Below, piece after piece: positions 10,423 through 20,769 of a stretch of 64,000 nt of DNA. Every line of letters starts with the position of its first letter. The stretch's first letter is position 1. The notes below the pieces were generated by a model. That model did no database searches. It was not told the origin of the DNA and saw only the letters and a program-made list of their open reading frames with translations. This DNA comes from Proluteimonas flavola. GTDB lineage: Bacteria > Pseudomonadota > Gammaproteobacteria > Xanthomonadales > Xanthomonadaceae. Location: positions 119,874 through 183,873 of the forward strand of contig NZ_JAIWPU010000009.1 in assembly GCF_021191705.1 (NCBI RefSeq). Reading direction: 5' to 3'. Both the position numbers and the translations under genes were made by a program.

Positions 10423-12573
10423 ATGAACGGCCCCATCGGCTGGCTGCGCGCGCGCCTGGCCGACCGTCACGACAGCGAGCATGGCCAGGCCACCGTCCGC
10501 CTGGCCATGCTGGTTCTCATCTACGGCTACCTGGAGGTGTTCGTCGGCGGCAAGCCGGAGGTCGCGCGCCAGTTGTGGCTGTCGGAGGCCTATCTCGCGA
10601 TCGAGTACGCGGTCGCGGTCGGCATCTTCGTCTGGCTGCTGTGGCGTCCGGGCGTGTCGCACCCGCGCCGCGTGCTCGGCATGGTGGCCGACTACAGTCT
10701 GATGGGCGTGGGCCTGTTCCTGCTCGGCGATCTGCTGGCCTGGCTGTACGTGGTGATCTTGTGGGTCACCATCGGCAACGGCCTGCGCTTCGGCCCGCGT
10801 TATCTGTATGCGGCGATCGGGTTCGCGGTCGTGACCTTCGGGACTGCGATCGCGATCACGCCATACTGGCAGCACAACATGCCGCTCGCGCTCGGCCTGC
10901 TGGTCGGCCTGGTCGCGGTGCCGCTGTATCTGAGTTCACTGCTGCGTGCGCTCACCGAGGCCACGCGCGCGGCCAAGGCCGCCAGCGAGGCCAAGAGCCG
11001 TTTTCTGGCCAATATGAGCCATGAATTCCGCACGCCGCTCAATGGCATCATCGGCATGTCCGACCTGTTGGTGACCACGCCGCTGACGGCCGAGCAGCGC
11101 GACAGCGCGCACGTGATCCAGACCTCGGCCAAGGCGCTGCAGGTGCTGGTCGACGACGTGCTCGACATCTTCAAGATCGAGGCCGGCAAGTTCCGCAGCA
11201 GCGATGCCGACTTCTCGCTGCCCGAGCTGGTGCGCGGCATCCAGGTCATGCTGATGCCGAGCGCACACGCCAAGGGCCTGCAGTTCGAGGCGAAGGTCGC
11301 CGACGGCGTGCCGACACTGTTGCACGGCGACAGCAACCAGTTGCGGCAGGTGCTGGTGAACCTGCTGTCGAACGCGATCAAGTTCACCGACCAGGGCAAG
11401 GTGACGCTGTCCATCGATGCGGTCGCCGGCGAACAGCCCCCCGCTCGTGCGCAACTGCGCTTCTCCGTCCGCGATACCGGCATCGGCATGCCGCCCGAGG
11501 CGCTGACCGGCATCTTCGATGCGTTCGAGCAGGTCGAAACCGGCCTGGGGCGTCGCTTCGGCGGTACAGGTCTGGGTACCACGATCGCCAAGGGCCTGAC
11601 CGAGCAGATGGGCGGGCAGATCCATGTCGAGAGCCGCCTGGGCGAGGGTTCCCACTTCTGGATCGAGATTCCGCTGGGCGTGGTCGAGCGCGACGCCGCC
11701 GCGCCTGCATCGGTCAGCAATGTCATTCCGTTCGACGATCCGTTCGTGCGTCACCGCGCGCGCGTCGAACCGATGCGCATCCTCGTCGCCGACGACCAGC
11801 CGGCCAACCGGATGGTGCTCAGGCGCCTGCTCGAGAAGGCCGGACATCGTCCGCATATCGTCGACGACGGCGACGACGTGCTGATGGCGCTCGAGGCGCA
11901 GACCTTCGATGTCGTCATCACCGATCTGCACATGCCCGGCGCGGATGGCCTCGACATCATCCGGCAGACGCGTTTCATGGAAGCGGGCAGCGGTCACCGT
12001 ACGCCGTTCATCGTACTGACCGCTGACGCGACCGCCGAAGCGCGCGAAGCCTGCATGCGCGCCGGCGCGATGGCGTATCTGACCAAGCCGATCGCCATCG
12101 AGCGCATGCTCGAGAAACTCGCCGAGATCGCACTGGGCAGCGCGGCCGTGCCGGTGGCGCCGGCAGCGCCGAAGGTCCTCGCCCCCGAGTCCGATGGCAG
12201 CGTGATCTCGCAGCACATTCTCGAGGAACTGCGCGAGATGGGACTGGGCGAACAGTTCGTGCAGCGCTTCCTGGGCGAGTGCACGCGCGATGCGCGCACA
12301 TGCCTCGTCGATTTCGAGGAATCGGCACGCGTCGGCAACTGGGAGGGTGCCCGCGATGCCTGCCACGCGCTCAAGGGGGCGGCCGGCAACATGGGTGCGG
12401 TGCGCCTGGCCGATACCGCGTCGATCGCCATGGGCATGCGCTCCGAACAACTGCTCAAGGAATGGAGCGGCCTGCAGCAGACGCTGGGCCAGCAGCTCGA
12501 GCAGGCGCTTGCGGCGTTGCGCGAGCGCGGCGATCTGCCGCGCGCCGACGTGCCCGGGTCCGAGAAGGCCTGA
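10423..12573 (+). CDS. rpfC: DSF sensor hybrid histidine kinase RpfC
   Basis: A 716-residue inner-membrane hybrid kinase that senses the diffusible signal factor. About five hydrophobic segments fill residues 20-175. The dimerisation/phosphorylation domain follows with H200 in [12 protein letters not shown], then an ATPase with [10 protein letters not shown] and GIGMPPE boxes. The receiver carries D501 in [10 protein letters not shown], and the C-terminal HPt domain carries H648 in [10 protein letters not shown]. All relay residues are present, so the phosphorelay should be complete. In Xanthomonas RpfC also binds and restrains RpfF through its receiver. It forms a unit with rpfG just upstream. 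rpfH, present in some Xanthomonas between these genes, is absent. Confidence 0.96.
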   Translation: MNGPIGWLRARLADRHDSEHGQATVRLAMLVLIYGYLEVFVGGKPEVARQLWLSEAYLAIEYAVAVGIFVWLLWRPGVSHPRRVLGMVADYSLMGVGLFLLGDLLAWLYVVILWVTIGNGLRFGPRYLYAAIGFAVVTFGTAIAITPYWQHNMPLALGLLVGLVAVPLYLSSLLRALTEATRAAKAASEAKSRFLANMSHEFRTPLNGIIGMSDLLVTTPLTAEQRDSAHVIQTSAKALQVLVDDVLDIFKIEAGKFRSSDADFSLPELVRGIQVMLMPSAHAKGLQFEAKVADGVPTLLHGDSNQLRQVLVNLLSNAIKFTDQGKVTLSIDAVAGEQPPARAQLRFSVRDTGIGMPPEALTGIFDAFEQVETGLGRRFGGTGLGTTIAKGLTEQMGGQIHVESRLGEGSHFWIEIPLGVVERDAAAPASVSNVIPFDDPFVRHRARVEPMRILVADDQPANRMVLRRLLEKAGHRPHIVDDGDDVLMALEAQTFDVVITDLHMPGADGLDIIRQTRFMEAGSGHRTPFIVLTADATAEAREACMRAGAMAYLTKPIAIERMLEKLAEIALGSAAVPVAPAAPKVLAPESDGSVISQHILEELREMGLGEQFVQRFLGECTRDARTCLVDFEESARVGNWEGARDACHALKGAAGNMGAVRLADTASIAMGMRSEQLLKEWSGLQQTLGQQLEQALAALRERGDLPRADVPGSEKA

Positions 12574-12580
12574 CCCGGGC
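12552..12580 (+). terminator. Hairpin over the rpfC stop, between convergent rpfC and rpfF
   Basis: Perfect 8-base arms, GCCCGGGT and ACCCGGGC, with a 13-base loop. There is no U-run, so it would be a weak intrinsic terminator at best. The convergent genes are only 21 bases apart. Confidence 0.4.
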
Positions 12581-12594
12581 GTCGCGTCGCCCGA

Positions 12595-13509
12595 TCAGCC
12601 GACTCCGGTGGCCTTCTTCTGGCCTCCTGATTCGGGCCGGCGCAGCTGTGCGCGCACCAGGCGCTCCATCGTCCGCAGTTGCCGATCGCCGAGCTGCAGC
12701 GCGGTGTCGACCCAGATCCGGGTGATGCGCATCAGTTCCTCGTGCGTGACGGGATGCGCGCCTTCGCGGACCTCGTGCAGGGCCAGACGGGCTGCGGCGA
12801 TGCGACGGTTCTGACGGATGACCTCGTGCACCGCGCGCGTGCCTTCGCCCTTGGGCACGAGCACGTCGACGATGCCCATCTCGTGGAGCTTGTCGCTTGT
12901 GTACATCACGCCGTTGAGCATCATGTCCTCTGCGACCCTGGGGCTGACCTTCTGCGCCAGCAGCGAATACGCGCCCATGCCGGGGAACAGGCCGAAAAGC
13001 ACCTCGGGAAAGCCCATCTGCACGCCGCTCTCGGCGACGATGGTCTGACAGGCCAGCGCCAGTTCGAAGCCGCCGCCGAGCGCGTCGCCCTCGACCAGCG
13101 CCACCGTATGCGCATTGCGATGCAGGCGCGTGTGCAGCAGATGGATGTTGTCCACGCATTCGGTCGCGTAGCGCAGCAGGCCATCGCGGTTGCGGTCGCG
13201 GATCAGCGATGCGAACAGTTTGAGGTCGCCGCCGAGATTGAATACGTGGCTGTCCGCGCCGAGCACGATGTGCGAGACGTGGGCGGGCTCGGCTTCTGCG
13301 CGGCTCGAAATCCGGTCGATCGTCTGCTGTGCGAACAGGCGCAGTTCGCGCAACAGGGCGGGGGAGAAGCAGGCCCGATAGGTGGGATCGGAGAACGCTT
13401 GCTGTGCGTGCATGAAGCACCAATGCGAATCATTGGAGGCGTCATGTTCGATACGGATGGTGGACAGTGCGGCGGTGGCGTCACCGTGCAGCAGCTCGAC
13501 GTTGTGCAT
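12595..13509 (-). CDS. rpfF: DSF synthase RpfF (crotonase family)
   Basis: A 304-residue enzyme that makes the diffusible signal factor, a cis-2-unsaturated fatty acid, from acyl-ACP. It combines dehydratase and thioesterase activity in a crotonase fold. The two catalytic glutamates are seen as E149 in GGGFELAL and E169 in GFPEVLFG. Their 20-residue spacing is that of E141/E161 in the Xanthomonas enzyme, and this, with the family length, separates it from ordinary enoyl-CoA hydratases. An AAAGGGG ribosome site lies 7 bases before the ATG. It is convergent with rpfGC and downstream of rpfB on the same strand, separated by a hairpin, so it probably has its own promoter. Confidence 0.95.
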   Translation of the reverse strand: MHNVELLHGDATAALSTIRIEHDASNDSHWCFMHAQQAFSDPTYRACFSPALLRELRLFAQQTIDRISSRAEAEPAHVSHIVLGADSHVFNLGGDLKLFASLIRDRNRDGLLRYATECVDNIHLLHTRLHRNAHTVALVEGDALGGGFELALACQTIVAESGVQMGFPEVLFGLFPGMGAYSLLAQKVSPRVAEDMMLNGVMYTSDKLHEMGIVDVLVPKGEGTRAVHEVIRQNRRIAAARLALHEVREGAHPVTHEELMRITRIWVDTALQLGDRQLRTMERLVRAQLRRPESGGQKKATGVG

Positions 13510-13570
13510 TGAAAATCCCCTTTAGCGGACTTCCGCCGGTCGGGCGCCCGGCAGGCGTCCCGATAGAAAA

Positions 13571-13612
13571 TTTTCGCCCGATGCGCATTCCTATGCGCGA
13601 ATCGGGCGAAAA
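13571..13612 (-). terminator. Strong hairpin between rpfB and rpfF
   Basis: Arms TTTTCGCCCGAT and ATCGGGCGAAAA pair perfectly. An inner GCGCAT/ATGCGC stem and a 2-base bulge close on a short loop. On the minus strand it lies after rpfB and is followed by a T-run, so it should end rpfB transcripts and leave rpfF to its own promoter in the 60 bases before its start. Confidence 0.7.
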
Positions 13613-13676
13613 GGGCAAGGATTTCAATGATCTAAACGCTGAATGCCAAGCTGGTCACTTCGATTTGGGAACTGCG

Positions 13677-15356
13677 TCACGCTTCCGGCGGTGCGTCGCG
13701 CAGTTCGCGGCGCAGGATCTTGCCGACGTTGGTCTTGGGCAGCTCGGTACGGAACTCGACGATGCGCGGATGCTTGTATCCGGTCAGATGCTCGCGCGCA
13801 TGCGCCTTGACCTGCTCGGCGGTCAGCGACGGATCCTTGCGCACGATGACGACCTTGACCGCCTCGCCCGATTTTTCATCGGGCACGCCGATCGCGGCGA
13901 CTTCGAGCACGCCGGGCATCATCGCGATGACGTCCTCGACTTCGTTGGGGTACACGTTGAAGCCGGACACGAGGATCATGTCCTTCTTGCGGTCGACGAT
14001 GTAGAAGAAGCCCTTCTCGTCCATCTTCGCAATGTCGCCGGTGTGCAGCCAGCCATCGGCGTCGATCGCCTCGGCAGTGTCCCCGGCGCGCTGCCAGTAT
14101 CCCTTCATCACCTGCGGACCGCGGATGCACAGCTCGCCGATATCGCCGACCGGCAACTGCGTGCCGTCCTCGCCCTTGATGCAGGCTTCGGTCGACGGTA
14201 CCGGCAGGCCGATCGCGCCGCTGTACTCGGCCAGATCCATCGGATTGATGCAGGCAGCGGGCGAGGTTTCGGTCAGGCCGTAGGCTTCGATCAGAGTCAC
14301 GCCGGTGACCTGCTTCCAGCGTTCGGCGACGGCGCGCTGCACGGCCATGCCGCCGCCGAGTGTCAGGCGCAGCGGGCTGAAGTCGATATCGGAGAAGCCG
14401 GGCGTGTTGAGCAGGCCGTTGAACAGCGTATTGACGCCGGTGATCGCGGTGAAAGGCTCGCGCTTGAGCTCCTTGACGAAGCCGGGCATGTCGCGCGGGT
14501 TGGTGATCAGGATGTTCTTCGCGCCCAGGCGCATGAAGACCAGTCCGTTCGCCGTCAACGCGAAGATGTGATACAGCGGCAGCGCCGTGATGATGGTCTC
14601 CTCGCCTTCGCGCGCGACCGGAGACACCCACGCGGCGGCCTGCAGCATGTTGGCGACGAGGTTGCGATGCGTGAGCATCGCGCCCTTGGCCACGCCGGTG
14701 GTACCGCCCGTGTACTGCAGGAATGCGATGTCGTCGAGCGTGTTCGACACCGTCGGCAGTTCGTGCCTGGCGCCCAGGGCGATGGCGTCGCGGAAGCGGA
14801 TTGCGCCATGGATGGCGTAGTCGGGCACCATCTTCCTGACGTGCTTGAGCACGAAATTGACGATTGCGCCCTTCGGAAAGCCGAGCAGATCGCCCAGACC
14901 CGTGGTGATGACCTGCCTGACCTGGGTGTCGGCCAGCACGTCCTGCACGGTCTTGCCGAAGTTGTCCATCACCAGCACCGCGGCGGCGCCGGAGTCGACC
15001 AACTGGTGGCGCAACTCGCGCGCCGTGTACATCGGGTTGGTGTTCACCACCGTCAGGCCCGCGCGCAGGATGCCGAACGTCGCGATCGGATACTGCAGGC
15101 AGTTGGGCATCATGACCGCGACGCGATCGCCCTTCTTGAGCTTGAGTTCGCCCAGCAGGTAGGCGGCGAAGTCGCGGCTGCGCGCGTCGAGTTCGCCGTA
15201 GGTGATCGTGCGTCCCATGTTCGAGAACGCAGGCCGGTCACGGAACTTCGCGATGGCCTCGTCCAGGACCGCCGGCACCGAGCGGTATTGCTCGGGATCG
15301 ATTTCCGCAGGTACGCCTGCGGGATAGTTCGCCAGCCACGGACGTTGATCGGTCAT
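13677..15356 (-). CDS. rpfB: Long-chain acyl-CoA ligase RpfB (DSF turnover)
   Basis: A 559-residue AMP-forming fatty acyl-CoA synthetase. The phosphate loop reads [12 protein letters not shown]. The adenylate motifs YGLTETSP and [13 protein letters not shown] and the C-terminal hinge and Lys region ([34 protein letters not shown]) are present. In Xanthomonas RpfB is a FadD-type ligase that activates free fatty acids and removes DSF, and it lies directly upstream of rpfF as here. The start is the ATG preceded by GGGAGAGG; a much longer upstream open frame has no ribosome site and would run into the neighbouring lipoprotein gene. The alternative name is fadD. Confidence 0.92.
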   Translation of the reverse strand: MTDQRPWLANYPAGVPAEIDPEQYRSVPAVLDEAIAKFRDRPAFSNMGRTITYGELDARSRDFAAYLLGELKLKKGDRVAVMMPNCLQYPIATFGILRAGLTVVNTNPMYTARELRHQLVDSGAAAVLVMDNFGKTVQDVLADTQVRQVITTGLGDLLGFPKGAIVNFVLKHVRKMVPDYAIHGAIRFRDAIALGARHELPTVSNTLDDIAFLQYTGGTTGVAKGAMLTHRNLVANMLQAAAWVSPVAREGEETIITALPLYHIFALTANGLVFMRLGAKNILITNPRDMPGFVKELKREPFTAITGVNTLFNGLLNTPGFSDIDFSPLRLTLGGGMAVQRAVAERWKQVTGVTLIEAYGLTETSPAACINPMDLAEYSGAIGLPVPSTEACIKGEDGTQLPVGDIGELCIRGPQVMKGYWQRAGDTAEAIDADGWLHTGDIAKMDEKGFFYIVDRKKDMILVSGFNVYPNEVEDVIAMMPGVLEVAAIGVPDEKSGEAVKVVIVRKDPSLTAEQVKAHAREHLTGYKHPRIVEFRTELPKTNVGKILRRELRDAPPEA

Positions 15357-15525
15357 GCAATCCTCTCCCTGATTGAAGGCCGTCACTCGAACTGGTGACC
15401 GTACCTGTGCAATTCGCCCGATTGGAGCATAGGCTCCAGGGGGAGGCAAGGCGCGATGCGGCGTAAATCGTGCGGGTTGCGTGCCGATCGATGCGCATTC
15501 GTTGGACGAAGCAGGGATTTGAATC

Positions 15526-15993
15526 ATGCGGGGTACAGGCAAGGGGGCAGGGTGGACACGTTGGCGGATCGCATGGGTGTTGACGTGCGGACTGGCGCTT
15601 GTCGGCTGCAGCCGTGAGGCATCCGAAGATGCGATCCGTGCGCAGGTCGCGGCCCTGCAGTCGGCGATCGAACAACGCAGCGCATCGGATGTCGCGGACG
15701 TGCTCGACGAGGATTTCATCGGCCCGCAGAACATGGACCGGCGCGCGGCGCGGCAGATGGCGGCGGTCCTGATGCTGCGGCACCAGCGCATCGGCGTGCT
15801 GACCGGCCCGGTCGATGTCGTCCTGCAGGGCGAGGACCGGGCGACGGTGCGCACGCGCGCCGCGCTGACCGGCGGCAAGGGCGGCGCGCTGTTGCCCGAC
15901 AGCGCGCAGGCATGGAGGATCGAAAGCGGCTGGCGATTGCGCGACGGCGTCTGGCGGATGACCCGCCTGACGTGGACGCCGGTCCTGGAGTGA
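15526..15993 (+). CDS. NTF2/SnoaL-like lipoprotein
   Basis: A 155-residue predicted lipoprotein. A basic N-terminus and hydrophobic stretch end in the lipobox LVGC at residues 25-28. The mature part (helical [18 protein letters not shown], then short strands ending RMTRLTW) looks like a nuclear transport factor 2-like fold of the kind found in small bacterial accessory proteins. No catalytic residues can be named. It is divergent from rpfB. Function is unknown; an envelope location is well supported. Confidence 0.7.
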   Translation: MRGTGKGAGWTRWRIAWVLTCGLALVGCSREASEDAIRAQVAALQSAIEQRSASDVADVLDEDFIGPQNMDRRAARQMAAVLMLRHQRIGVLTGPVDVVLQGEDRATVRTRAALTGGKGGALLPDSAQAWRIESGWRLRDGVWRMTRLTWTPVLE

Positions 15994-16023
15994 GCCACGG
16001 CGCCCGAAGGCGCCGCGTTCGCA

Positions 16024-18105
16024 TCACTCGAAGTCGTACTGCATGCCGGGGCTGGCGGCGGCCAGGAAGTTTCCCTGCACGTAGTCGATGTCGGCACCGA
16101 ACAGGATCGACATGCTGGCCGCGTCCTGCACGAACTCGGCGATCGTGCGGATGCCGACCTGGCGCGCACGCCGCGCGATCTCGCCGATCCGCGCCTGGTT
16201 CTCGCTGTTGTTGGGCAGGTCTTCGGTGAAGCTGCGGTCGAGCTTGAGCAGGTGCGGCTGCAGATGGCTCAGCAGCTGGAACGAATCGAGACCGACACCG
16301 AACTGCTCGAGCGCGAAGCGACCGTCGAAGCGCGCGATGCGCGCGACGAAGGCCTGGGCCGCCTTGAGATGCGTGAACACTTTGGCCTCGGGCAACTGCA
16401 GCACGAGGTATTCGCCCGGCACCTGGTGCCGCGCCAGTTGCTCGCCGACGAAATCCGCGAACGCAGTGCCGTCGAGCGAGGCCTGGCTGACCTTGACCAG
16501 CAGCGTCGTCGGCCGGCCGGCGCGCAGGCGCTGGCCGATCGCGGCGATCGCACGCGATGCGACGTGACGATCGATCTCGCCGAGCATGCCGTTCTCTTCG
16601 GCGATCTGCAGGAACGTGCCCGGCGCGATCAGCTCGCCGTCGCCGCCGTCGAGCCGCAACAGGATGTCGTAGACCGCCGCGTTGTCGCCCTGCAGGTTGA
16701 TGACGGGCTGGTAATGCAGCACGAAGCCGTCGTTGTCGAGCGCGCCGCGCAGGCGCGCCACCCAGGCCTGGATGCGCTCCTGCTCGACGCGGTCGACCGC
16801 GCTTGGATCGAACACCTCGCAGCGGTTGCCGCCGGTGCCCGATGCCGATTCCAGCGCCGCGCTCGCACGACCCAGCACCTGGGCGACATTGGCGATCTTC
16901 TCGCCGACCTGCACGCCGCCGATGCTGACGGTGATCGCGCTGGAGCGCTCGCCGATCTCGAACACATGGTCGGCGAAGCCGGCGCGGATGTGCTCGGCCG
17001 TCGCCACCGTGGCGTGATAGTCCTGGCCGCGCAGCAGCACGGCGAGGGTGTGGCCGGCATAACGGGCGACGGTCGCATCGTCGCCGACCAGCGACTGCAG
17101 CCGCTCCGCGGCCGCGGCGAGCAGGTCGTCGGCGTGGTCGAGACCGATGTCGGCCAGCAGTTGCTGGTGGTGATCGGGCTCGAACATCAGGAAGCCGTAC
17201 TGGCCATCGGACTGCGCGGCGTCGTCGACGGCGTCCTCGATCGCACGCAGGAAGCTCGGGCGGTTCAGCAGGCCGGTGACCTGGTCGCGATTGCGCAGTT
17301 CCTCCAGCTCCAGCACCAGATCGGCATCGAGCGCCTCGCGGCGCCGGAAGACCACCTGCAGGCACGGCTCGCCCTCGTACTGCGCGGCGGCGAACTCCAT
17401 CGACGCCGGGAACGCATTGCCGTCGACGTCGCGCGCTTCGATCTCGTGGCGCGGCGGCGGCGCGTCGCCCTTGCTCAGCGATTTCAGCAGCGCCTTGAAC
17501 GATTCCACGTGCTGCGGCGCGACCATGTCCAGCAGCGAGACGCCTTCGACATCCTCGAAGCTGTCGTAGCCGAACATCTCCAGATACGCAGCGTTGGCGC
17601 GGATGTGCATGCCCTCGTGGATGTAGGCGATCGGATCGCGCGAGGAATCGATCAGCGCATCGCAGCGACGCTCGGTCTCGCGCACGCGCGCCTCGAGGCG
17701 ACGCAGGCCGCGACGCGCGTCGCGATCGGCCCAGGCCTCGCGCACGCAGGCGAACAGCTGCTGCGGCGCATGGCGCAGCGCGACTGCACGCGCGCCGGAC
17801 TGGATCGCATCGACGTAGTCCGCTTCGACCAGCGTGTCGACCAGTGCGATGACCGGCAGGTCGCGGCCGCTGTCGGCGATGCGTTGCATGACCTGCGCGA
17901 ACGGCAGCACCGTCGAGTTGCGCGCGGCGATGACCACGTCAGGCGACTGGCCGACGATGATGCGGCCCAGATCGTCGTCGGATTCGGGCCGCAGGGGACG
18001 CACCGCGATGCCGGCATTGCGCAGTCCGCTGGCCAGTGCCTCTGCATCCTCGACGCGGTCGTCGACGATCAGCAGGCGCAGTGCGGTGTCGGCTCGTGTC
18101 GACAT
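16024..18105 (-). CDS. FimX-like protein: degenerate REC-PAS-GGDEF-EAL
   Basis: A 693-residue protein with four domains: receiver (about 8-125), PAS (150-255), GGDEF (265-435) and EAL (445-690). All look non-catalytic. The receiver has Ala where the phosphoacceptor Asp should be (VVIAARNS). The GGDEF loop reads AGHTL at 350-354. The EAL position reads DIL at 480-482, and later motifs are altered ([18 protein letters not shown]). This pattern is that of FimX, which binds cyclic-di-GMP through its EAL domain and controls type IV pilus assembly at the cell pole. pilW, further along, is a pilus gene, but no pilus motor genes are adjacent. I infer a cyclic-di-GMP receptor; whether it is the fimX orthologue is not certain. 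Confidence 0.75.
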   Translation of the reverse strand: MSTRADTALRLLIVDDRVEDAEALASGLRNAGIAVRPLRPESDDDLGRIIVGQSPDVVIAARNSTVLPFAQVMQRIADSGRDLPVIALVDTLVEADYVDAIQSGARAVALRHAPQQLFACVREAWADRDARRGLRRLEARVRETERRCDALIDSSRDPIAYIHEGMHIRANAAYLEMFGYDSFEDVEGVSLLDMVAPQHVESFKALLKSLSKGDAPPPRHEIEARDVDGNAFPASMEFAAAQYEGEPCLQVVFRRREALDADLVLELEELRNRDQVTGLLNRPSFLRAIEDAVDDAAQSDGQYGFLMFEPDHHQQLLADIGLDHADDLLAAAAERLQSLVGDDATVARYAGHTLAVLLRGQDYHATVATAEHIRAGFADHVFEIGERSSAITVSIGGVQVGEKIANVAQVLGRASAALESASGTGGNRCEVFDPSAVDRVEQERIQAWVARLRGALDNDGFVLHYQPVINLQGDNAAVYDILLRLDGGDGELIAPGTFLQIAEENGMLGEIDRHVASRAIAAIGQRLRAGRPTTLLVKVSQASLDGTAFADFVGEQLARHQVPGEYLVLQLPEAKVFTHLKAAQAFVARIARFDGRFALEQFGVGLDSFQLLSHLQPHLLKLDRSFTEDLPNNSENQARIGEIARRARQVGIRTIAEFVQDAASMSILFGADIDYVQGNFLAAASPGMQYDFE

Positions 18106-18129
18106 GGGGGTCTCCGTGGGCAGATCGCC

Positions 18130-19173
18130 TTATGCCATGGAGGGGCTGATCCGTCCATCGCCGAGGCCGGTCATGGCGCGCTTGGACGCGTCGCCTGCGA
18201 CCTCGCGTACAAGACGCGGAACGAGATAGCCGGACTGTCGGGCGACGAGCGCGGCGTGCAGGGCGAGCGCGGTTGCGTCCTCGACCTCGAAATGCGCCGC
18301 GCCGGCCACGCGATCGAGTTGGTGCAGGTAATAGGGCAGCACGCCGGCGGCGAATCCGCGTTCGGCCAGCGCGGCCAGCGTGTCGACATCGTCGTTGACG
18401 CCGCGCAGCAGCACCGCCTGGTTCAGCAGCACCGCGCCGGTCTCGCGCAGGGCGCGCATCGCCGCATCGACCGCGGCATCGAACTCGTTGGCGTGGTTGG
18501 CGTGGACCACGATCGCGACCGGCCACGGCAACGAGGCCAGCCAGTCGCAGAGTTCGGCGTCGACGCGTTCGGGCAGTACGATCGGCAGGCGCGTGTGGAT
18601 GCGCAGGCGGCGGACGTGCGGGATCGCCCGCAGCGCATCGGTCAGTTCGGCGAGCTTCGCCGTGGCCAGCGACAGCGGATCGCCGCCCGACAGCAGCACC
18701 TCTTCGATGCTCGGGTCGGCCCGGACCGCCGCGATCGCCGAGCGCCAGCCGTTCGCGGCCGCGGTTTCCTCGGCATAGGGAAAGTGCCGGCGGAAGCAGT
18801 AGCGGCAATGCACCGCGCAACTTCCGGTCGTGACCAGCAAGGCGCGGCCTTGGTACTTGTGGATCACGCCATGGCCGGCCTTGGCGGCGCCGTCGCCGAC
18901 CGCGTCCAGGCCGAAGCCGGGCACGGGGCGCATCTCGTCGTCGAGCGGCAGCACCTGGCGCAGCAGCGGGTCGTGCGGATCGCCGTGGCGCATGCGCGCG
19001 ACGAAGCCGCGCGGCACGCGCAACGGGAACTGTGCAGCGGCTGCGTCGGACACGCCCAGCGCGATTTCGCGCAGGCCGAGCAGGGCGAGCAGCTCGCGCG
19101 GCTCCCGGACGGCATCGCGCCAGGCCTGCTGCCAGCGGCGCGGCTGCATCGTGAGGGGGGCTGCGGGTATCAT
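18130..19173 (-). CDS. epmB: EF-P (R)-beta-lysylation protein EpmB (lysine 2,3-aminomutase family)
   Basis: A 347-residue radical-SAM enzyme that converts lysine to (R)-beta-lysine for modification of elongation factor P. The iron-sulfur motif CxxxCxxC is in GSCAVHCRYCFRRHF. The SAM-binding GGDPL is in LLSGGDPLSLA, and PLP-enzyme features are at the C-terminus. It is shorter than clostridial aminomutases, as EpmB proteins are. The start is taken as the upstream ATG of two, 8 codons apart; neither has a strong ribosome site. The gene is divergent from efp, its substrate, with about 90 bases between them. The partner ligase gene epmA is not in the window. Confidence 0.93.
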   Translation of the reverse strand: MIPAAPLTMQPRRWQQAWRDAVREPRELLALLGLREIALGVSDAAAAQFPLRVPRGFVARMRHGDPHDPLLRQVLPLDDEMRPVPGFGLDAVGDGAAKAGHGVIHKYQGRALLVTTGSCAVHCRYCFRRHFPYAEETAAANGWRSAIAAVRADPSIEEVLLSGGDPLSLATAKLAELTDALRAIPHVRRLRIHTRLPIVLPERVDAELCDWLASLPWPVAIVVHANHANEFDAAVDAAMRALRETGAVLLNQAVLLRGVNDDVDTLAALAERGFAAGVLPYYLHQLDRVAGAAHFEVEDATALALHAALVARQSGYLVPRLVREVAGDASKRAMTGLGDGRISPSMA

Positions 19174-19266
19174 GTGCGATTGAATCCGTAGAGCCGTCCG
19201 CGCGAGTCGCGGCTCGGGAACCCGACATTGTAGCCGCCGGCGCAGCCGGCCCAGCAGGAGCGAGAG

Positions 19267-19833
19267 ATGGCCAGTTATGGCATGAACGACGTCAAGAACG
19301 GCCAGAAGATCCTGGTCAACAGCGAGCCTTGCGTCATCATCGACACCGAGTACGTCAAGCCGGGCAAGGGCCAGGCGTTCACGCGCATGAAGTACCGCAA
19401 CATCAAGTCGGGCCGCGTCGTCGAACTGACGATGAAGGCGACCGACTCGGTGGAAGTGGCCGACGTGATGGACACCGACATGCAGTACCTCTACAGCGAC
19501 GGCGAGTACTGGCACTTCATGAACCCCGAATCCTTCGAGCAGGTGCAGGCCGACAAGGCCGGCATGGGCGGCGCGGAGAAGTGGCTCAAGGGCGAGGAAG
19601 CGTGCGTGGTGACGCTGTGGAACGGCACGCCGATCCAGGTCACGCCGCCGAACTTCGTCGAACTGCAGATCACCGAGACCGATCCCGGCGTGCGCGGCGA
19701 CACCTCCGGCGGCGGCGGCAAGCCGGCGACGCTGGAAACCGGCGCCGTGGTCCGCGTGCCGCTGTTCGTCGGCCAGGAAGAAGTCATCAAGGTCGACACC
19801 CGCTCGGGCGAGTACGTCAGCCGGGTGAAGTGA
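19267..19833 (+). CDS. efp: Translation elongation factor P
   Basis: A 188-residue factor that enters the ribosomal E site and relieves stalling at consecutive prolines. The modification site K34 is present in VKPGKGQAF, and Lys at that place, together with EpmB next door, indicates the beta-lysine pathway rather than rhamnosylation (which uses Arg). Three beta-barrel domains of normal length end in [10 protein letters not shown]. The ribosome site AGGAGCGAGAG precedes the ATG. The stop codon lies inside a large palindrome that may terminate transcription. Confidence 0.98.
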   Translation: MASYGMNDVKNGQKILVNSEPCVIIDTEYVKPGKGQAFTRMKYRNIKSGRVVELTMKATDSVEVADVMDTDMQYLYSDGEYWHFMNPESFEQVQADKAGMGGAEKWLKGEEACVVTLWNGTPIQVTPPNFVELQITETDPGVRGDTSGGGGKPATLETGAVVRVPLFVGQEEVIKVDTRSGEYVSRVK

Positions 19834-19899
19834 TTGATCCGCAGCGAAATTGCGAAGCAATTTGCGTCGCGGATCAATCATCCCCGCGCAGGCGGGGAT
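19831..19899. repeat. Two nested palindromes at the end of efp
   Basis: The first palindrome has perfect 12-base arms, TGATTGATCCGC and GCGGATCAATCA, beginning at the efp stop. Its inner 7-base stem is AAATTGC/GCAATTT closed by a GAA loop. The second follows directly: ATCCCCGC, GCAG, GCGGGGAT (19880-19899). They could act as a terminator or be REP-type repeats. No U-run is seen after either. Confidence 0.6.
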
Positions 19900-19911
19900 T
19901 TCAACGGACGT

Positions 19912-20769
19912 ATGTCCGGTCATCCAGCGCCCGTGCGCATCCTTGACAGCGCCACGAAGCGATTGCGCCGGGGGCTCGCGGCAAGCGCGCTGCTGCTTGC
20001 GGCTGCGGGCGGGTCGGGCGTGGCGTCCGCGAAGGACGCCTGTCCGCTGCAGACCCTGTATGCATTGACCCAGGCGTCGTTGTTGCCGGCGGGAGACGGT
20101 GTTCCGCTGGTGGCCGAGGCGTGCAGGGTCTGGCCCTTTGATGCGTCGCTCGCGCTCGCGGCGGTGGCCTATCCCTTGCCATCATCCGACGACGACGCGC
20201 GCGTATTGCGTCTGGTGATCGCGGTGCTCGGTGCGCAGGAGGCCAACCTCCTCGCCGTGCACGAAACCGATCTCGCCGAGGATGCGGTCTTTGCGCTGGC
20301 CGAGGACGGGCTCAAGCTGGACACCGCGCGCTACGACCTCGCCAGGGGCGTGCGCGCCTTCGGCGTCGTGGTCCGCAGCGCCGCGCCCGGACCGAGCTGT
20401 CCGGACGGCCGCTTCAACGACGAACTTACGCTGTACGTGCGCGAAGGTCGGGATCTGCGGCCGGTCTTCACCTCGTACATGGACTTCTGGGCACGGGTGG
20501 AAGGCGAGCCGTGCAGCTGGAACCAGGACCAGCGTCTGGTGACCGAGGAGGCGACGTTCACCCTCGGCGTGGAGCGGAGCGCACACAACGGTTTCGCCGA
20601 TCTGCGCGTGACCGCCAATGTGGCGCGTATCGAAAGCGCCGCCACCAGCGATGCGGAACGGACCGTGCGCCGTCGCGCCAGCCGGGTGGTGCGTTACGAC
20701 GGCACCCGTTACGACGTGGACGCGCTGGAAAACGGGTTCTTCTGGACCCAGCCCCCCGAGGACAAATGA
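19912..20769 (+). CDS. Conserved exported protein of unknown function
   Basis: A 285-residue protein with an N-terminal signal sequence (RGLAASALLLAAAGGSGVASA) and two later cysteines that could pair in the mature part (near PGPSCPDG and GEPCSWN). The rest is mixed alpha/beta without a motif I recognise. The start is the ATG after the palindromes; starting earlier would run through the repeat. The stop overlaps the mtaD start (ATGA), so the genes are probably one transcript. A periplasmic location is inferred. Confidence 0.6.
   Translation: MSGHPAPVRILDSATKRLRRGLAASALLLAAAGGSGVASAKDACPLQTLYALTQASLLPAGDGVPLVAEACRVWPFDASLALAAVAYPLPSSDDDARVLRLVIAVLGAQEANLLAVHETDLAEDAVFALAEDGLKLDTARYDLARGVRAFGVVVRSAAPGPSCPDGRFNDELTLYVREGRDLRPVFTSYMDFWARVEGEPCSWNQDQRLVTEEATFTLGVERSAHNGFADLRVTANVARIESAATSDAERTVRRRASRVVRYDGTRYDVDALENGFFWTQPPEDK

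Noticed and set aside
15357..16169. Long N-terminal extension of rpfB
   Set aside because: No ribosome site, overlaps the lipoprotein gene, and the ATG at 15356 has GGGAGAGG and gives family length.
19174..19923. Extension of epmB across efp
   Set aside because: It would cover the whole of efp in antisense; EpmB length and motifs fit the start at 19173.
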